From: Rhizophagus irregularis
Lineage: Eukaryota; Glomeromycota; Glomeromycetes; Glomerales; Glomeraceae
DNA length: 64,000 bases
Reading direction: 5' to 3'
Assembly (NCBI RefSeq): GCF_026210795.1
Contig: NC_089429.1
Coordinates: forward strand, 4,464,001-4,528,000
Numbering within the stretch: position 1 is the stretch's first letter; the number at the start of each line of letters is the position of its first letter. Positions 23,530 through 35,914 of the stretch are shown piece after piece. Both the position numbers and the translations under genes were made by a program. The notes under the pieces were generated by a model. It made no database searches. It was not told where the DNA came from and saw only the letters and a list, made by a program, of their open reading frames with translations.

Positions 23530-24095
23530 CATGATGATCCGAAAGTTCCCGAGTACCTAATCTGTATTTGAATCGTGTAACATTCTGTATAAGCACATAA
23601 ATTAAAACTAGTTGTAACCTGTTACTTTGCACCAGGATTGGTCATATGATCAGCGTACTTTTTTTGAATTTGTTTAATGTCACATAATAAACTGGCCAAT
23701 GAAAATACATGATGATCACTTACACTTCCGAAAGTTCCCGAGTACTTAATCTGTATTTGAATCGTGTAACATTCTGTATAAGCACATAAAATTAAATTAA
23801 AACTAGTTGTAACCTGTTACTTTGCACCAGGATTGGTCATATGATCAGCGTACTTTTTTGAATTTGTTTAATGTCACATAATAAACTGGCCAATGAAAAT
23901 ACATGATGATCACTTACACTTCCGAAAGTTCCCGAGTACTTAATCTGTATTTGAATCGTGTAACATTCTGTATAAGCACATAAAATTAAATTAAAACTAG
24001 TTGTAACCTGTTACTTTGCACCAGGATTGGTCATATGATCAGCGTACTTTTTTGAATTTTGTTTAATGTCACATAATAAACTAGCCAATGGAAGT
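23530..24095. repeat. Tandem repeat of about 190 bp, three copies
   Basis: The anchor GAAAGTTCCCGAGTAC recurs at 23541, 23730 and 23924. Each copy runs through GTAACATTCTGTATAAGCAC, TTTGCACCAGGATTGG and CACATAATAAACTGGCC. Copies differ by only a few bases and small indels, so the expansion is recent. No open frame runs through it. It lies upstream of kinase gene B on that gene's strand. Confidence 0.85.
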
Positions 24096-25228
24096 AAGGT
24101 TGAACAATTTTAGAATTTATTTATACAGGTAATCTAAACGTTACAATTTTTTAATTATATGGATATAAACAAGTTCTAAAATTCCATATAATCTGAGCCT
24201 AAAGAGCTAAAATAACTATTCCTTTTTTTTTTTCTAAATTATTGAAAAAAAATCATTAAATTTGCCATAGCACTCCACCCAATATATCATTTACAAATCT
24301 CTGACTGATCCAGAAAATATTTAAATTTTTATTTTTAAATCATAAAATTGATTATTAAATAATTATCGCTAAAAAAGAAAAAAAAAAGGAAAAAAATCCT
24401 GTACTTGCCGATTTGCTACAACATGTTCATCCAGGTTACTTCGGTATCGTCCACAATCCCCTCACCAAACCAAAAAGATAAAAAAAAAAATATTAGTAAT
24501 TAATTAATGCTAAGAAAATTAAAAAGCAAAAAAATTAAAACGGAAAAAGATTATACGACTATCTACCAGAATATATAGCATCTGGTATTATTTTTAAAAC
24601 TTTTAAAATTTTCCTATCCCACAGTTTCAGCAAAAAAAAATAATAATAATTTTGTATATACTATTTGATTGGTTTGGTGGAAAATAACAACTTCGTTATA
24701 AGAACATAAAAGGATTATAGTTCCTAAGATAGTTACATTAACGGGGGCTGACAAAATTTTTTTGCATTAAGAATACTCAAATCTAAACTACTATAAGCAA
24801 AAATAATTGAAAATAAGGCTACAATAAGTTTAATCATGGAACTACTGTGAACCCAAAAAATTACAATTCATCTTTTTATTATCATTAAAAAAATATAAGC
24901 CCTTAAATACTAACATATAAAAGTTACGAGGAATGAACTTTTTTTATATAAATAATAATTTCTGTTCATACCATACTGCATAATATAATTCTGATAAGTA
25001 ATATTTTATGTAATTCTTTCTAACGTATTTTATAACTATCCACTGTCATAAAGATCTTGCAAACAAACGTAAGAAATTAAACAACCATTTTTTGAACTTA
25101 ATTCCGGTCAAAGTAGTCATAATTCTGGTCAAAATCGCCATAATGCGGGCCAGGTTTCTTATTTTCGGGGGATGTTTAATTTCGGAACGGTACGGTATAT
25201 TTATATTTTAAGGGATTGTACAATAAAA
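24096..25228. other. AT-rich intergenic region
   Basis: Low-complexity A-rich runs (about 24230-24260 and 24370-24400) and a small patch with repeated TTCTGGTCA/TTCCGGTCA words near 25095-25135 that also occur at 36085-36210. No gene was recognised. Confidence 0.4.
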
Positions 25229-25794
25229 TTATTTTATGTTTAAGTCAGTTCTAGTTTCATTCAATAGGTTTGCATTTTTTTTTTCAACTACCATTTGATT
25301 ATATAATACTGTAAAGATGGATCCGGTTGATATTCCAATTAGTACCAATGGTAGAAAGTAATGATATTTTAAACCTAATAAAGAAAGGAAATACTTTTTA
25401 TTTTTAATTATAATATAAAAATGTTAAATTTTAGAATTATTTAATATATACCTTCAGAAAAAACATCTCTTATTCTTAATTTACTAGTTACTAAAAGAAA
25501 AAGATCGATATCAATACAAGTATTAATTATTATATGTTAAAACAAAAATATGAATAAAAAAAATAACTCAATAATAAGTTTCATTTATTAATATTATAAC
25601 ATACCAATAGGTTCATCAGATAACAATAAACTTTCTAATAAAGATTCTAAATATTCATATTTATCATCATCTGTTTTGCAATACTTACTAAGAATTAATT
25701 CCGCCTCATATTTTTGATTATAATTTTTAGTGAAATGAATATATAATTTCTTTATTTCATGTTTACTAAGTTTAAGTTTAATTATTTCTTTCAT
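25229..25794 (-). CDS. Small single-pass membrane protein, unknown function, 3 exons
   Basis: Proposed exons on minus are 25605-25794, 25452-25490 and 25229-25374, with GT-AG introns (GTATGT and GTATAT donors) and consistent phases. The product is 124 residues. The first exon (ATG at 25794) is charged and helical (KLKLSKHEIKKLYIHF, ESLLESLLLSDEP). Exon 2 is only 39 nt and basic. Exon 3 carries one hydrophobic stretch of about 20 residues (FLPLVLIGISTGSIFTVLY, about residues 82-100), followed by a polar tail ending in LNIK. The likely topology is a single transmembrane helix near the C-terminus. I do not recognise a family. The frame across three exons supports a real gene; expression is unknown. 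Confidence 0.55.
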
Positions 25795-26394
25795 AAATAT
25801 TTGCCGTTTTAATATAATTAATTAAATTTATAATTTTTTTTTGAAAAAAAAAGTTTATTTTTTTGAGCTAAATAAAATTTGATTACAGTAATTATGATAT
25901 TTGATGAGTAATTCTAACTATTTGGTATTATCAGCATCATATGACTTTATGAATATATAGCTAGTTACCAGTTATGGATCATTGGGATTTTGCCAGATTT
26001 CAATAAAAAAGAGATAATGATGGGCCCGGAAAAATTATACTAAATATTTCCAGAGTATAGAAAGCTTATTACCAGCTTAGCTAGTTATGTATAAATATTA
26101 TCCTGAAAATATTCAACAATATCCCGATGGTTCGTGATTTTGATGATCAAAAATCTTGAAAGAAAATGTCAATCAAATATTAGTTTAGTTTATTTTATAT
26201 TTACATCCAACATTATATAATCACAATTAAATTTACAATAAAATCCATAATTTATTGCAAAGATATATAAAAATTCAATTGATAATATATAATATATAAA
26301 GAAAATTATTTAAATTACAAACTAAGAAACGCGTAAAATATTTACTACTCTAATCAAATAATTCAAAATAAAATTTCCAATATCGTTTGTTATT

Positions 26395-28689
26395 TTAAAA
26401 TCCATCTAAAAAAAGAATAATTATAAATAATATAAATTAGAATTAAAATATTATTTTATACAATATTAAAGAAAAATATTAAGAAACTAACCATCGGGAA
26501 TCTCAAAATCATCTTGATCTTCTGAATGAAGGTTTGGATTATTATGTATTTCGTCATCATCTATAAAAGGACAAACGTTTTTAATTTAAACATTGCGAAT
26601 TTATAGCAAAAAATTTTACTTACCATTAACTGATCCTTTCATTTGTTGCATTGTTTCTTTTTTATGATCAATTGGAAAGTCTAAATTTTTAAATAAATAA
26701 ATAAGTAAGATTATAATAAATATTGCTTAATAAAATTTGGAATAATAATACTTACCATTTTTTGAACTTATTTGTAACCTTTTAAATACTTTAGATAATC
26801 TTTTACTACCACCTAAAATCGAGATAAATTTATATCATTATTTCAAAAATTTGAATAATATAAATATATAAATAAATTACCTTTAAAAAGACTATTTATT
26901 TTTGATGTTTTATTAATCTTCTGATCGTTCGAATTATTAAAATCCTCAACTAAAAAATGAAAATTTGATTAATAAATATTTCATCAAATGAAAATCTCAA
27001 TAAATACCTACTATTATCAGGAATATTAAAATCATATGTTTTACTATGAAATGCTATTTAAAAAATAAGAAAATAGGTTATAAATTATTATAATAGTTAA
27101 TAAAATAACAATAAAAAAGCTAACCTTCTTGTTCTTCTATAATGAGCATAATCATTTAAATTAAAAAAAACAAAATTAGTAACGTCATCATATCTTAATC
27201 AATAAACAAAAAACAAAAAACTTAATAAATAATACCTTCTGTTACATTTTTTGGTTCGGGTAAATTTTCAAATTGATGAACTTTGCTTGTAAATAATCTG
27301 CTGCTTATGTAATTTGTGCTAGTTTTTATTTCAAAATTATTCACTGCTTTTGACTGGAAAAATTCATTTGGCATATTTTGATATGATAGATTAATTTCTC
27401 TTATTTTTTTCATAAGAGATTGTAAATCAAGTCTTTTTAATGGATCAGCATCCCAACATTGTACCATTAAACTTTTATATTCTAAAGGAATATCTGACAT
27501 AATTTCTGGTCTCATTCCATTAATTATATCCATTGCAAGATTATAATCATCATGCTTATAATCAATAAATGGTGAATATCCGGATGAAATTTCCCACATA
27601 AGTATTGCAATACTATAAATATCAGATGCAAAAGTATATTCTTTTCCATTAATAACTTCTGGTGCTATGTAAGGAAGATTTCCATATATACTTTTTGATG
27701 ATTTATCAGCAGGCCCACACAATCCAAGATCACTAATAATCCATCTATCACTAAATTGTGAATATAATATGTTTCCAGAGTGCAAGTCTCTATGAATTGC
27801 TTTTTCAAGATGAATAAAATGAAGCGCATTAATTATTTCAAAAGCAACTTTAATTTTTTCCTTCCATGTAAGTTGATTATAATTTTGTTGTAAATATTCT
27901 CTTAAATTTATATCCATTTTTCTCATTACAAGCATGTAATTTCTATTTGATATATCTTGTGTTAAACCAAAGCAAGTGACAATAATAGCATGTTTATTGC
28001 CTATAGTTAAATGTGATTTAGCCTAAATGATAACATGCCATTATTAATGCAAAAATCTTTAAATTTCATAAAAAAATTTAAAATATAGTCATATATACCT
28101 CTTCAAACCAACTTTGATTAGCATTTTCAACATTTTCTAATTTTTTAAGTATTACTGCAATAGTACCAAATCTTTCTAATTGCTGTTCATTAGAATTCCA
28201 TTTTTCATAACTTCCACCAATCCAACCTGCTGTATAAATTTCCGAGAATCCACCTTTTGTTAGATATTTAATATTTTTTAGATTGTTATATGGAATCCAT
28301 TCAACTACCATTTTTGGTATACGTGTTTCCAATTGACATTTCTGTATTAAATTATCAATATCATTATTTCCGGATGTCCAATTTTTAAAATTTGCTTTTA
28401 AATAATTTCGAACACAATATTCACAATATAATGTTGCTAAACATTCTTGATTACAATTTTCACAAATTCTTTTTGTTCCTGAATTAAAAAAAATTTTACT
28501 TCGGTCATAATTTTCAGTTATATAATTTATTGCTTCAGTTTTTTCATCATCTGTAAGAAGTTTATCAGCTAGAATAAATTGTTCTTGAAATTCATATCGT
28601 TTGTGCATGTCAGTGTGAATATTATAATCAGTTAACGAATACGCTCTATTAACTGTTGCATAAATTAATTCCCATCGAATAGTAGACAT
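26395..28689 (-). CDS. TKL protein kinase with micro-exon tail (gene C), 9 exons
   Basis: Proposed exons on minus are 28099-28689, 27236-28022, 27125-27136, 27012-27053, 26881-26949, 26756-26812, 26624-26680, 26492-26560 and 26395-26405. All are GT-AG with agreeing phases, giving 564 residues. Residues about 80-115 hold a small cysteine cluster (CENCNQECLATLYCEYC). The kinase starts near 126: KGGFSEIYTAGW loop, an insertion of about 20 residues, VILKK lysine, WFEE in helix C at the first exon junction, HRDLHSGN (about 274-276), SDLGLCGPAD in place of DFG, YIAPEV, CWDADPLKR. The tail (about residue 460 onward) is acidic and basic low complexity encoded by seven exons of 11-69 nt. All six internal tail exons are multiples of three in phase 1. 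Gene D at 37805 is a close paralogue on plus. A cytosolic signalling kinase is the likely role; substrates are unknown. Confidence 0.8.
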
Positions 28690-30949
28690 AATGCAATTTT
28701 TATAATAAAGGTTTAAAATGAAAACTTTTTTTATTTAACTATTAAAATAAAAACAAATATAAATTGGAAAATGAAATTTTTTTTTTAAAAAAGAAAAAAA
28801 ATTTAATTTCAAAAATCCCGAAAAAAATAAATAGTGTAACATAATTTTGAATTTTAGTATGATCCGAATGTTATGTAACAGTTATACAAACAAGTTTAAA
28901 ATAAACACGATAAACTATTTTTAGACATGCTTATCGCTATAATAAATATTTTTACATTTTTATAAATAAATATTGTAACTAAAAATACACATTATAGTTT
29001 AACCGAGAAATCTAAGTGTAAATCAATTTATTTAATTTGTTGAAAGAATTAAAAAGAATGAAAAATATTGATGATATTGTACTACTTTGTGATTAACAAC
29101 AGTACATGCTGAATCTTTTTTTGTAAACAAAAAGACCTAGGTTTTATTTTAAAAATGATGAGGAATTATAATTAAATCATTTGTTAATATATTAATTAGT
29201 ACGTAAGTAGTTACCAAAATGTCACTAGCGATTTGGTATCAAAATTGAATTAATCGAATCAGAATCAATTTTATTTAAAAAAATTGAAAATATTCTAAAT
29301 AATATAATTAATATGTTTAAAATATGAATCATAATTAGTATTTACCCATTCAGAGGGGATATCGGGTTACATTTCAAATGATTTAACATTCTATAGACTT
29401 GAGTCATCATTTGATCAGCATAATAATGTCATCTTTTGTGTTATCCATATTTTTATTAATATGTCATACTTAGTCATAAAAGATATATATGTATATATAC
29501 TGTATATAGCGCATGAGAATTCTCAAGTATTCTGGTAAAAATGGTGTTATTCATACCGAGTCATGAAAGATCAGTGTTTATGATTGATGATACAACATGA
29601 GTAAAATTTCATAGAAAATAGTGAACTGAAAAACTATAAAATCACCTTTTTCGCACTCAAAAAATCCACATTTTAATATACAAAAAAAGACCTTTAAGTC
29701 CTATAATCCATTACTCTTTCAACCAACTGCAAAAAACCAATACAATACAACTGACTGACGGCCTAGTGGGTTATTATTGTTTGAATTTTGTTTTCAACAC
29801 AAAATTCAACTGCGGATCACGAAAAAACATAAGGATTTAAGGCAAGTATTTCCGTTGTATGGCTCTACTTGCTTTATGGGCGTGCGTCATTTTTAAGTGT
29901 TATGACATAGGGGTTTATGTGTTCATAGTACGTACCATATGCTACAGGCTAGTAGTCATCTGCTTTGTGCACAAAGTCGTAGCTACAATGATGCCATATA
30001 GGTGGTCCCACAAGCTGACTCATATGGGAGGGCAGGCCGTGGTGCCCGTGGAAGTGACACATATTTCTATGTCATGGGCATACTTGATTATTGATATATG
30101 CTAACATAATATTATATATTTTATCTTCAGTAATTAGGTAATTATTACAGCACTATTGATTTTTGAAATCATCGCTGAGAACATTTAATAGAGCGTTACT
30201 TTTCCTATCACAAATATGCCAATCCTTCCATAACCTTATGTTTAAACGCATTTTTGACTCCAAACTTATCATTATTGCTATTTTTACACTATCCGATAAA
30301 ATGTTTTTTTTTCATAAATTTTAAATTTTCCATTCAATCAATTCAAGCATTTAAATATTATTATTATTCCATAATAACTGTTTTCGTCTTTTTGAATATT
30401 ACATTCACCATTGTATATCTCGCATATAACTTTATAGTATTATATACTAAATTCAACATTATTTGTTTAATATATATATTTTTTAGTTACAAATACATGC
30501 TAAATCATGATAGACATACAGTAATTAATTTTCAATTTCATTTTAAAGAATGTTTTATTATTTTATTTATGAGAATATTTATAAATAAAAAAATAAATAA
30601 AAAAAAAACCATTTGTTCACAAATTTTATTAACTTCTTGGCAATTACAATCTATAAATATATAATAATATTGTTATCGTGTAAACAATTTCTTCAATTTT
30701 GTGTATTTTCTTGAAATATCCATTTAAAATTAACAACTTACAAATCAAAAATTACTGATAATAATCATTTAAGTGAATAAAAGATTTAAGATTCTACCTT
30801 CAAGGAGCTCAGTCTTGTGTTTTGGGCGAAACCGAAACTAAAATTTTGGCGAAACTTCTGAAACTTCCGTAACTTGGTAAAACATGTTTTATTTATTTTT
30901 TTGTAATACATGACTGGTTTAACAAACAAAATAATTATAAATCAAGAAA
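28690..30949. other. Intergenic region with a local composition island
   Basis: 28690-29000 holds the presumed promoter of kinase gene C, including a T/A tract at about 28778-28803. Around 29850-30075 there is a patch much richer in G and C than its surroundings, with words such as GGAGGGCAGGCCGTGGTGC. It has short open frames but no recognised domain. The 136-codon frame at 30254-30664 is AT-driven and unconvincing. Confidence 0.4.
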
Positions 30950-32210
30950 GTCTTGATAAGGATTCAGATGTGTATCAATTAATATTTGATGAATTTCTTC
31001 AGTGGATTTTCTATACCATAATAAGGCAATTCTTTTTTCGCATTTACATGGTAATAGGCTGAAAATTTATACATATTTTCAACTTTATTTAAGCTTAAAC
31101 AGGTCCTTCTTTTACTATATATCCAACCAAGACCTCACCGACGATCAACAGGCAATTATTTGCTTGCATCCAGCTGCATGAGGTGTGAAGGAAAAAAGTT
31201 TAAGTGCTAGTTGAACTAGGTAATCCTCAACTTTAGGAAATTTATCCTTAAGAAAACCATCAAGTATATGGAGTTTCAGTATCATTCATTTCAATATCAA
31301 AAGGTTTTCCTCATGTACGATATCGTTTCATTTGATGCATTAATTCTTTACGTTTCTTCCATTTTCATAAAATTTTATTTGCTATCATTAATAAATCCCT
31401 AAAAAGCCCTCATACCCAGCAAATTTCTAAAGTATTTATTTAATTATTTGGTATAATAAATTTAATTTAGTAAATAATTTTACAATAATAACAATATTAT
31501 TTTTTTTTAAAAAAAAATAAGGCATATGATTTACACGTTACAATCATTACATTTAGTAATTATTTTTATATATTATTATAACCATTAGAAATACATAATT
31601 CAAAATAATATAATTATATACAGTAATTTACTATTAAACATTAATAAATTGTAATTTTAAATAAATTCTAATTTTTTTTTTAAAAAAAAATAACCATAGT
31701 GTTCGTTTTAATTATTAATTATTATTATAGGAATTACAGATAAATATGATCCAAACTTACTAGTATAATACTGATGTAAAAAAAGCATAATAAATATATC
31801 AGATCAGCAAATTCAGCGTGACGACAATTAAAAATTGAAATACACTGCTGGCGAAAAACTCAATAATCATTATTAGGTAATTTTTTAATTGCAGCTCCAA
31901 GTTTTGTAAGTCCAAGAAAAATCAGCAAGGGTGCAAGACTGAGATTCTAACACTGAAATTGATTGTTTAATAGGACGTAAGGTAAATGCTAACGAATATA
32001 CATCATCAAAAAATGCACGCGATCGTAAAACTGATAATACTGCTGTTGAAAGGTTTTCTGGTTTTCACATTTTAACTATAGAAGCAAAAAATGAAATTAT
32101 TAGTTGAATTAGTAATTAAATGACTGATTCAAAATCTTACATTTTCTAATAGTGCTTTATGGTGCATAATTGAATCAACACAGTCAAAATCAATTACCAA
32201 ATACTGTAGT
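30950..32210 (-). pseudogene. Degraded hAT-type (RNase H-like) transposase
   Basis: On minus, several fragments read like the C-terminal half of hAT-family transposases. They include a segment with FFDDVYSLAFTLRPIKQS (about 31965-32020), one with LALKLFSFTPHAAGC (about 31160-31210), and one with FSAYYHVNAKKELPYYG (about 31010-31065), where the hAT dimerisation region is expected. They are in the right order but separated by stops and frameshifts, and by an AT-rich insertion at about 31430-31830. Fragments upstream (MHHKALLENV, about 32150) extend the relic. It is non-functional. Identification rests on remembered family motifs and was not checked by search. Confidence 0.55.
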
Positions 32211-32354
32211 ATGTGAAATATATAGCATCTTAGGTTAAATTTATTATAGGGATTAAATTCAAGCAACAAATATTACTATACATTACTATACTCATAAAAA
32301 AATTCAAATATAAAATGCTAGGAAAATAAAATATACTGTAAATTTGATACAAAT

Positions 32355-33104
32355 TTACATATTATATTCATGAATAATTGATTTAGACAAATTAAGAAGT
32401 CTCTCAGACTTTTCCTTTGATTTTTTCTTATGATTTTCCTTTTCTTCTAATGTTAATTCTTCAGCTATTCTATTGCTGGCACTGTAAAATGATAAACAAA
32501 TAATATTTCCCACATTATCTGTTCTAACTTTAATATCTTCTATCTCAGTTTTCAAAAATCTTGAAGGTAAGGTAGAATAGACGAGACTGACAATCAAAAT
32601 GTCAGAATCTTCAAAATAAATTGGTTTTGGTGGGTCTTCATTAAATATCTCATCCAAATCAAATGTATTACGAGATAATAGCTTAGATACTTCTTGCACA
32701 TGGAACGCCACTATTTTATCATTAATATCATAAGAAATAAGGAAATCAACCGTAACATCCACACAATAGTCTTCAACACTAGAATCACTGTCCACAAAAT
32801 AGACTGACAAAATTGTCTGTCTTCGAAATATTTGAAAATTACATTTCTGAAAACTTTAATAGGCCTTAAATCATGAAATAGATTATTTTGTATTGAATCT
32901 TACGTAATGGTTAAAATACATTTGTTACAAAGTTCAAAATAACAAACATACCATGCTTTTTCTGTGAGCTAAAGTAATGCAATTAGGCACAAAATAAATA
33001 AACAAAAAAAAAGTGAAAAGAAGGAAATCTACAAGACTTACATCATCTAATTTAATTTGTTCAAGAATTTGATGAGAACTATCCATATCCAATTGCGTAT
33101 GCAT
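32355..33104 (-). CDS. DUF2283-like protein, tentative two-exon model
   Basis: The main exon (32355-32846 on minus) follows a TTTTCAG acceptor and encodes 163 residues. A possible first exon (33042-33104) has an ATG, 21 codons and a GTAAGT donor in matching phase, giving 184 residues in all. The intron would be about 195 bp, longer than others here, so a further small exon may be missing. The protein shows two related segments, VDVTVDFLISYDINDKIVAF and DIKVRTDNVGNIICLSF, each ending in a short helix with a Ser motif (EVSKLL, SASNRI). They resemble the DUF2283 fold, a small beta-rich domain of unknown function. The C-terminus is a charged Lys/Glu helix. No functional inference is justified beyond the fold resemblance. 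Confidence 0.45.
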
Positions 33105-33716
33105 CTTTAGTACACGTTTTTATCCAAGTACCTTTGTAGAGAATCCTTGTGATAGGTTATAATTAGCCGGGGAACAACTGTTTGCAATATAACTCTATAC
33201 GGACAACTTTATTATTACCTATCGCTTGTTGGGCAACTGCTTTATTAATTGTTAACATGGCGTTGGGTTGAAGGACACCTATTGATATAAGAAAGCTGCA
33301 CATTTTGATAAAAGGTATATAGAGTAGTTGGGTATGTTAGTATACTATTTGTTAGAATGAATTGCTACCGCACTTATTCCATCACCACCATTATACTCAC
33401 GCTTGTAGTTTTGTGGACTATAATCAATCACACCCACAATATACACCATACAAATTACTGAAATATTAGATATTTGTCTTACGTTAAAAAATTTCTTGGG
33501 GCAATATATTGGTCAAAAAAAATTTTTACCGCCTAATAAAATATTCGAGAGATTATTCTAATTTATTCTAATGAATAAAAATGAACAATAATAATGTCAT
33601 CAGTAACTCTACCTAACGCAGTATCTGACTCCTTATGATATCATTTAGTCGTATTATTTTAAATTTTCTGATATCATTTGCTGATAACAAGCCACCAATC
33701 AAGAGTATAAAAGGAC
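33105..33716. other. Intergenic region, no gene recognised
   Basis: Slightly less AT-rich than average, with scattered open stretches on minus but no recognisable motif. It may contain an old transposon relic. Confidence 0.3.
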
Positions 33717-34430
33717 TAATTATGTTTAATTTAAACGTTGCAAAATTAAAAAATTTATAGCAGAAATTTCACTTACCATTAACTGACTCTTTCATTTGTT
33801 GTATTGTTTCTTTTTCATGATCATTTTGAATGTCTTTATTTTAAATAAAAAAAATTAATGCTTGCTTAATAAACAATTAAATTTTAGAATCATATTACTT
33901 ACCATTCTTCGAACTTATCTTTAACGTTTCAAATACCTTAGAAGAGCTTTTATTACTGGCTAAAATTGACATATAATAGTACTATATTATTATTATTTAA
34001 AGATAATTAAATATACATATAAATAAATTACCTTTAAAAATACTACTTATTTTTGATATTTTATTGATTTTCTGATCGTTAAAATCATCAACTAAAAAAT
34101 CATATACTTTACTATAAAGCGCTATTTTTTTTAAGAAAAAATCATAATAAATAATAAATTGACAGTAAAAAAAGGTTAACAATTATTTAAATTAAAAACA
34201 AATTAGTAATTATGAAAAAAATTATTAATATATTAAGTAATACCTTTCGTTGCAATTTTTTGCTAAATTTTAAAAAGTTAAAAAAAAAATAATTATTTTT
34301 GACAATGACTTGAGTTACTAAACTCTAAACAGTGTAACTATATGATCTAAATGTCATGTGGCAATTACACAACCAATTATAAACAACGTAACAAATAAAT
34401 ATTTTTACATTTCTAGAAATAAATAACAAA
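33717..34430 (-). pseudogene. Kinase-tail relic 1 (gene C family, kinase exons lost)
   Basis: On minus the segment matches, in order, the upstream region of gene C (about 34330-34430: the GTGTAAC...ATTACACAA and AAATATTTTTACATTT words), then the very end of kinase exon 2 with its donor (about 34245), then tail exons equivalent to gene C exons 4, 5, 6 and 7, with introns and splice sites still visible. Everything encoding the cysteine cluster and the kinase is absent. It therefore looks like an internal deletion that joined promoter to tail. Confidence 0.65.
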
Positions 34431-35379
34431 AATAAGGTACATACTCGTGTACACGTGACCTCGTAACTGCGGCACTATCGTGTCTTGCAAATATGACCAG
34501 CTGAGTTCCATAGCAACTATTAATTGTTTGATGTAAAAGAATCAAATAATCGTTATGGTTACTTTGAATTATTTTAATTTGATAATTATACAGTATATAT
34601 ATGAATGCAAAAAAATAAACTCTTGAAAAATTATGAGAAAATGAACATTCTTAGGTCCTTAAATTTTAATTTATTCTATTCTAAACACTATAAAAAAATT
34701 CTAGTTTCAGAACACGCAAATCATTGCGAACCATTCAAATGATTTTTCCCATATATTAATTTATTTGTGGCTGAAAATGGCAGAAGTTCGTGAAAATTTA
34801 CACCGCTTTATCACAATATATAATATTTCGTTATTGTTATAATGAAATATTAATAGATTAATATTTGGGCCAATTAGACCATTTTATCTAATAATAGAAA
34901 TAAAGTTAGTGTATAATATGATAAAACGTTATGAATTTAACTGATATAAAATTATTAAATAATAATTATAGACTAAAAAATTTTAATTGATGCGAATATA
35001 CGATGCAAAATAAAAATTTATTAATAGAAAAATAATTAACTGATGCAAATAACTATAACTCATACTCTTTATATCGATGATATCAATACATAAAATTTAT
35101 TTTGATACAATCATACATTATTTATTAGAAAAAGTTCCTTACATTATTATAGAAACAAGTCGAAATACTGTATAAATATTTAAGAGATTTTATTTTTTCT
35201 AATTTATAATAACTTGGTTTCAATTATTATTAATATCTTTATTTTTTTCTGAAATCTTCTTGTTTTTAATCTTTACATGATATTTCTTATCGTTTCTTTC
35301 TCGTTGACTTTTTTTCTTTGTTTCTTCTTTGTTTTTTCTTTGTTTTAATATTGATTTTAGATTTATTGATAAGATATAA
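34431..35379. other. AT-rich intergenic region
   Basis: No coding signal was found. T-rich words occur at about 35245-35345 (TTTCTT-rich tract). Confidence 0.35.
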
Positions 35380-35890
35380 TATAAAAAAAATTATTTAAAT
35401 TACAAACTAAGAAACCGCGTAAAATATTTTACTATTCTTAAATCTTAGCGTTTAAATAATTTATTTATTAAAATCCATCTAAAAAAGGATACATATAAAT
35501 AGTACAAATTAATAATCAAGATTATTTAAACAATATTAAGAAAAATATTAAGAAAAATAACCATCAGGAATCGCCAATTTATCCTGATATTCTGAATGAA
35601 GGTTTGGATTATTATATATTTCGTCATCATTTATAAGAGGACAAAAATATTTAGTTTAAAAATTTGCAAAATTAAAAATTTATGGCAAAACTTATACTCA
35701 CCATTAACTGATTCTTTCATTTGTCACATTATTTCTTTTTTATGATCATTTCGAATGTCTATATTTTTTTAAATAATTAATAATTAAATATCGTTTAATA
35801 AACAATTAATGTTTAGAATCATATTACTTACCATCCTTTGAACTTATCTTTAACGGTTTAAATACCTTAGATAATCGGTTCATACCCAAA
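35380..35890 (-). pseudogene. Kinase-tail relic 2 (gene C family)
   Basis: On minus the segment matches gene C from its 3' flank through tail exons 9, 8, 7 and 6: the TGGATTTTAA end, the DDEIYNNPNLHSEYQ-like exon, and the KESVNG-like exon. It breaks off at about 35890 where a different repeat begins. The kinase part is missing. It is a second partial duplicate on the same strand as gene C. Confidence 0.65.
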
Positions 35891-35914
35891 TCAAAAAATG
35901 TGTAACCCGACTCC

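Noticed and set aside
30254-30664. 136-codon open frame on plus
   Set aside because: Phe/Ile/Tyr/Lys-rich translation typical of random AT-rich DNA; no start context, domain or splice evidence.
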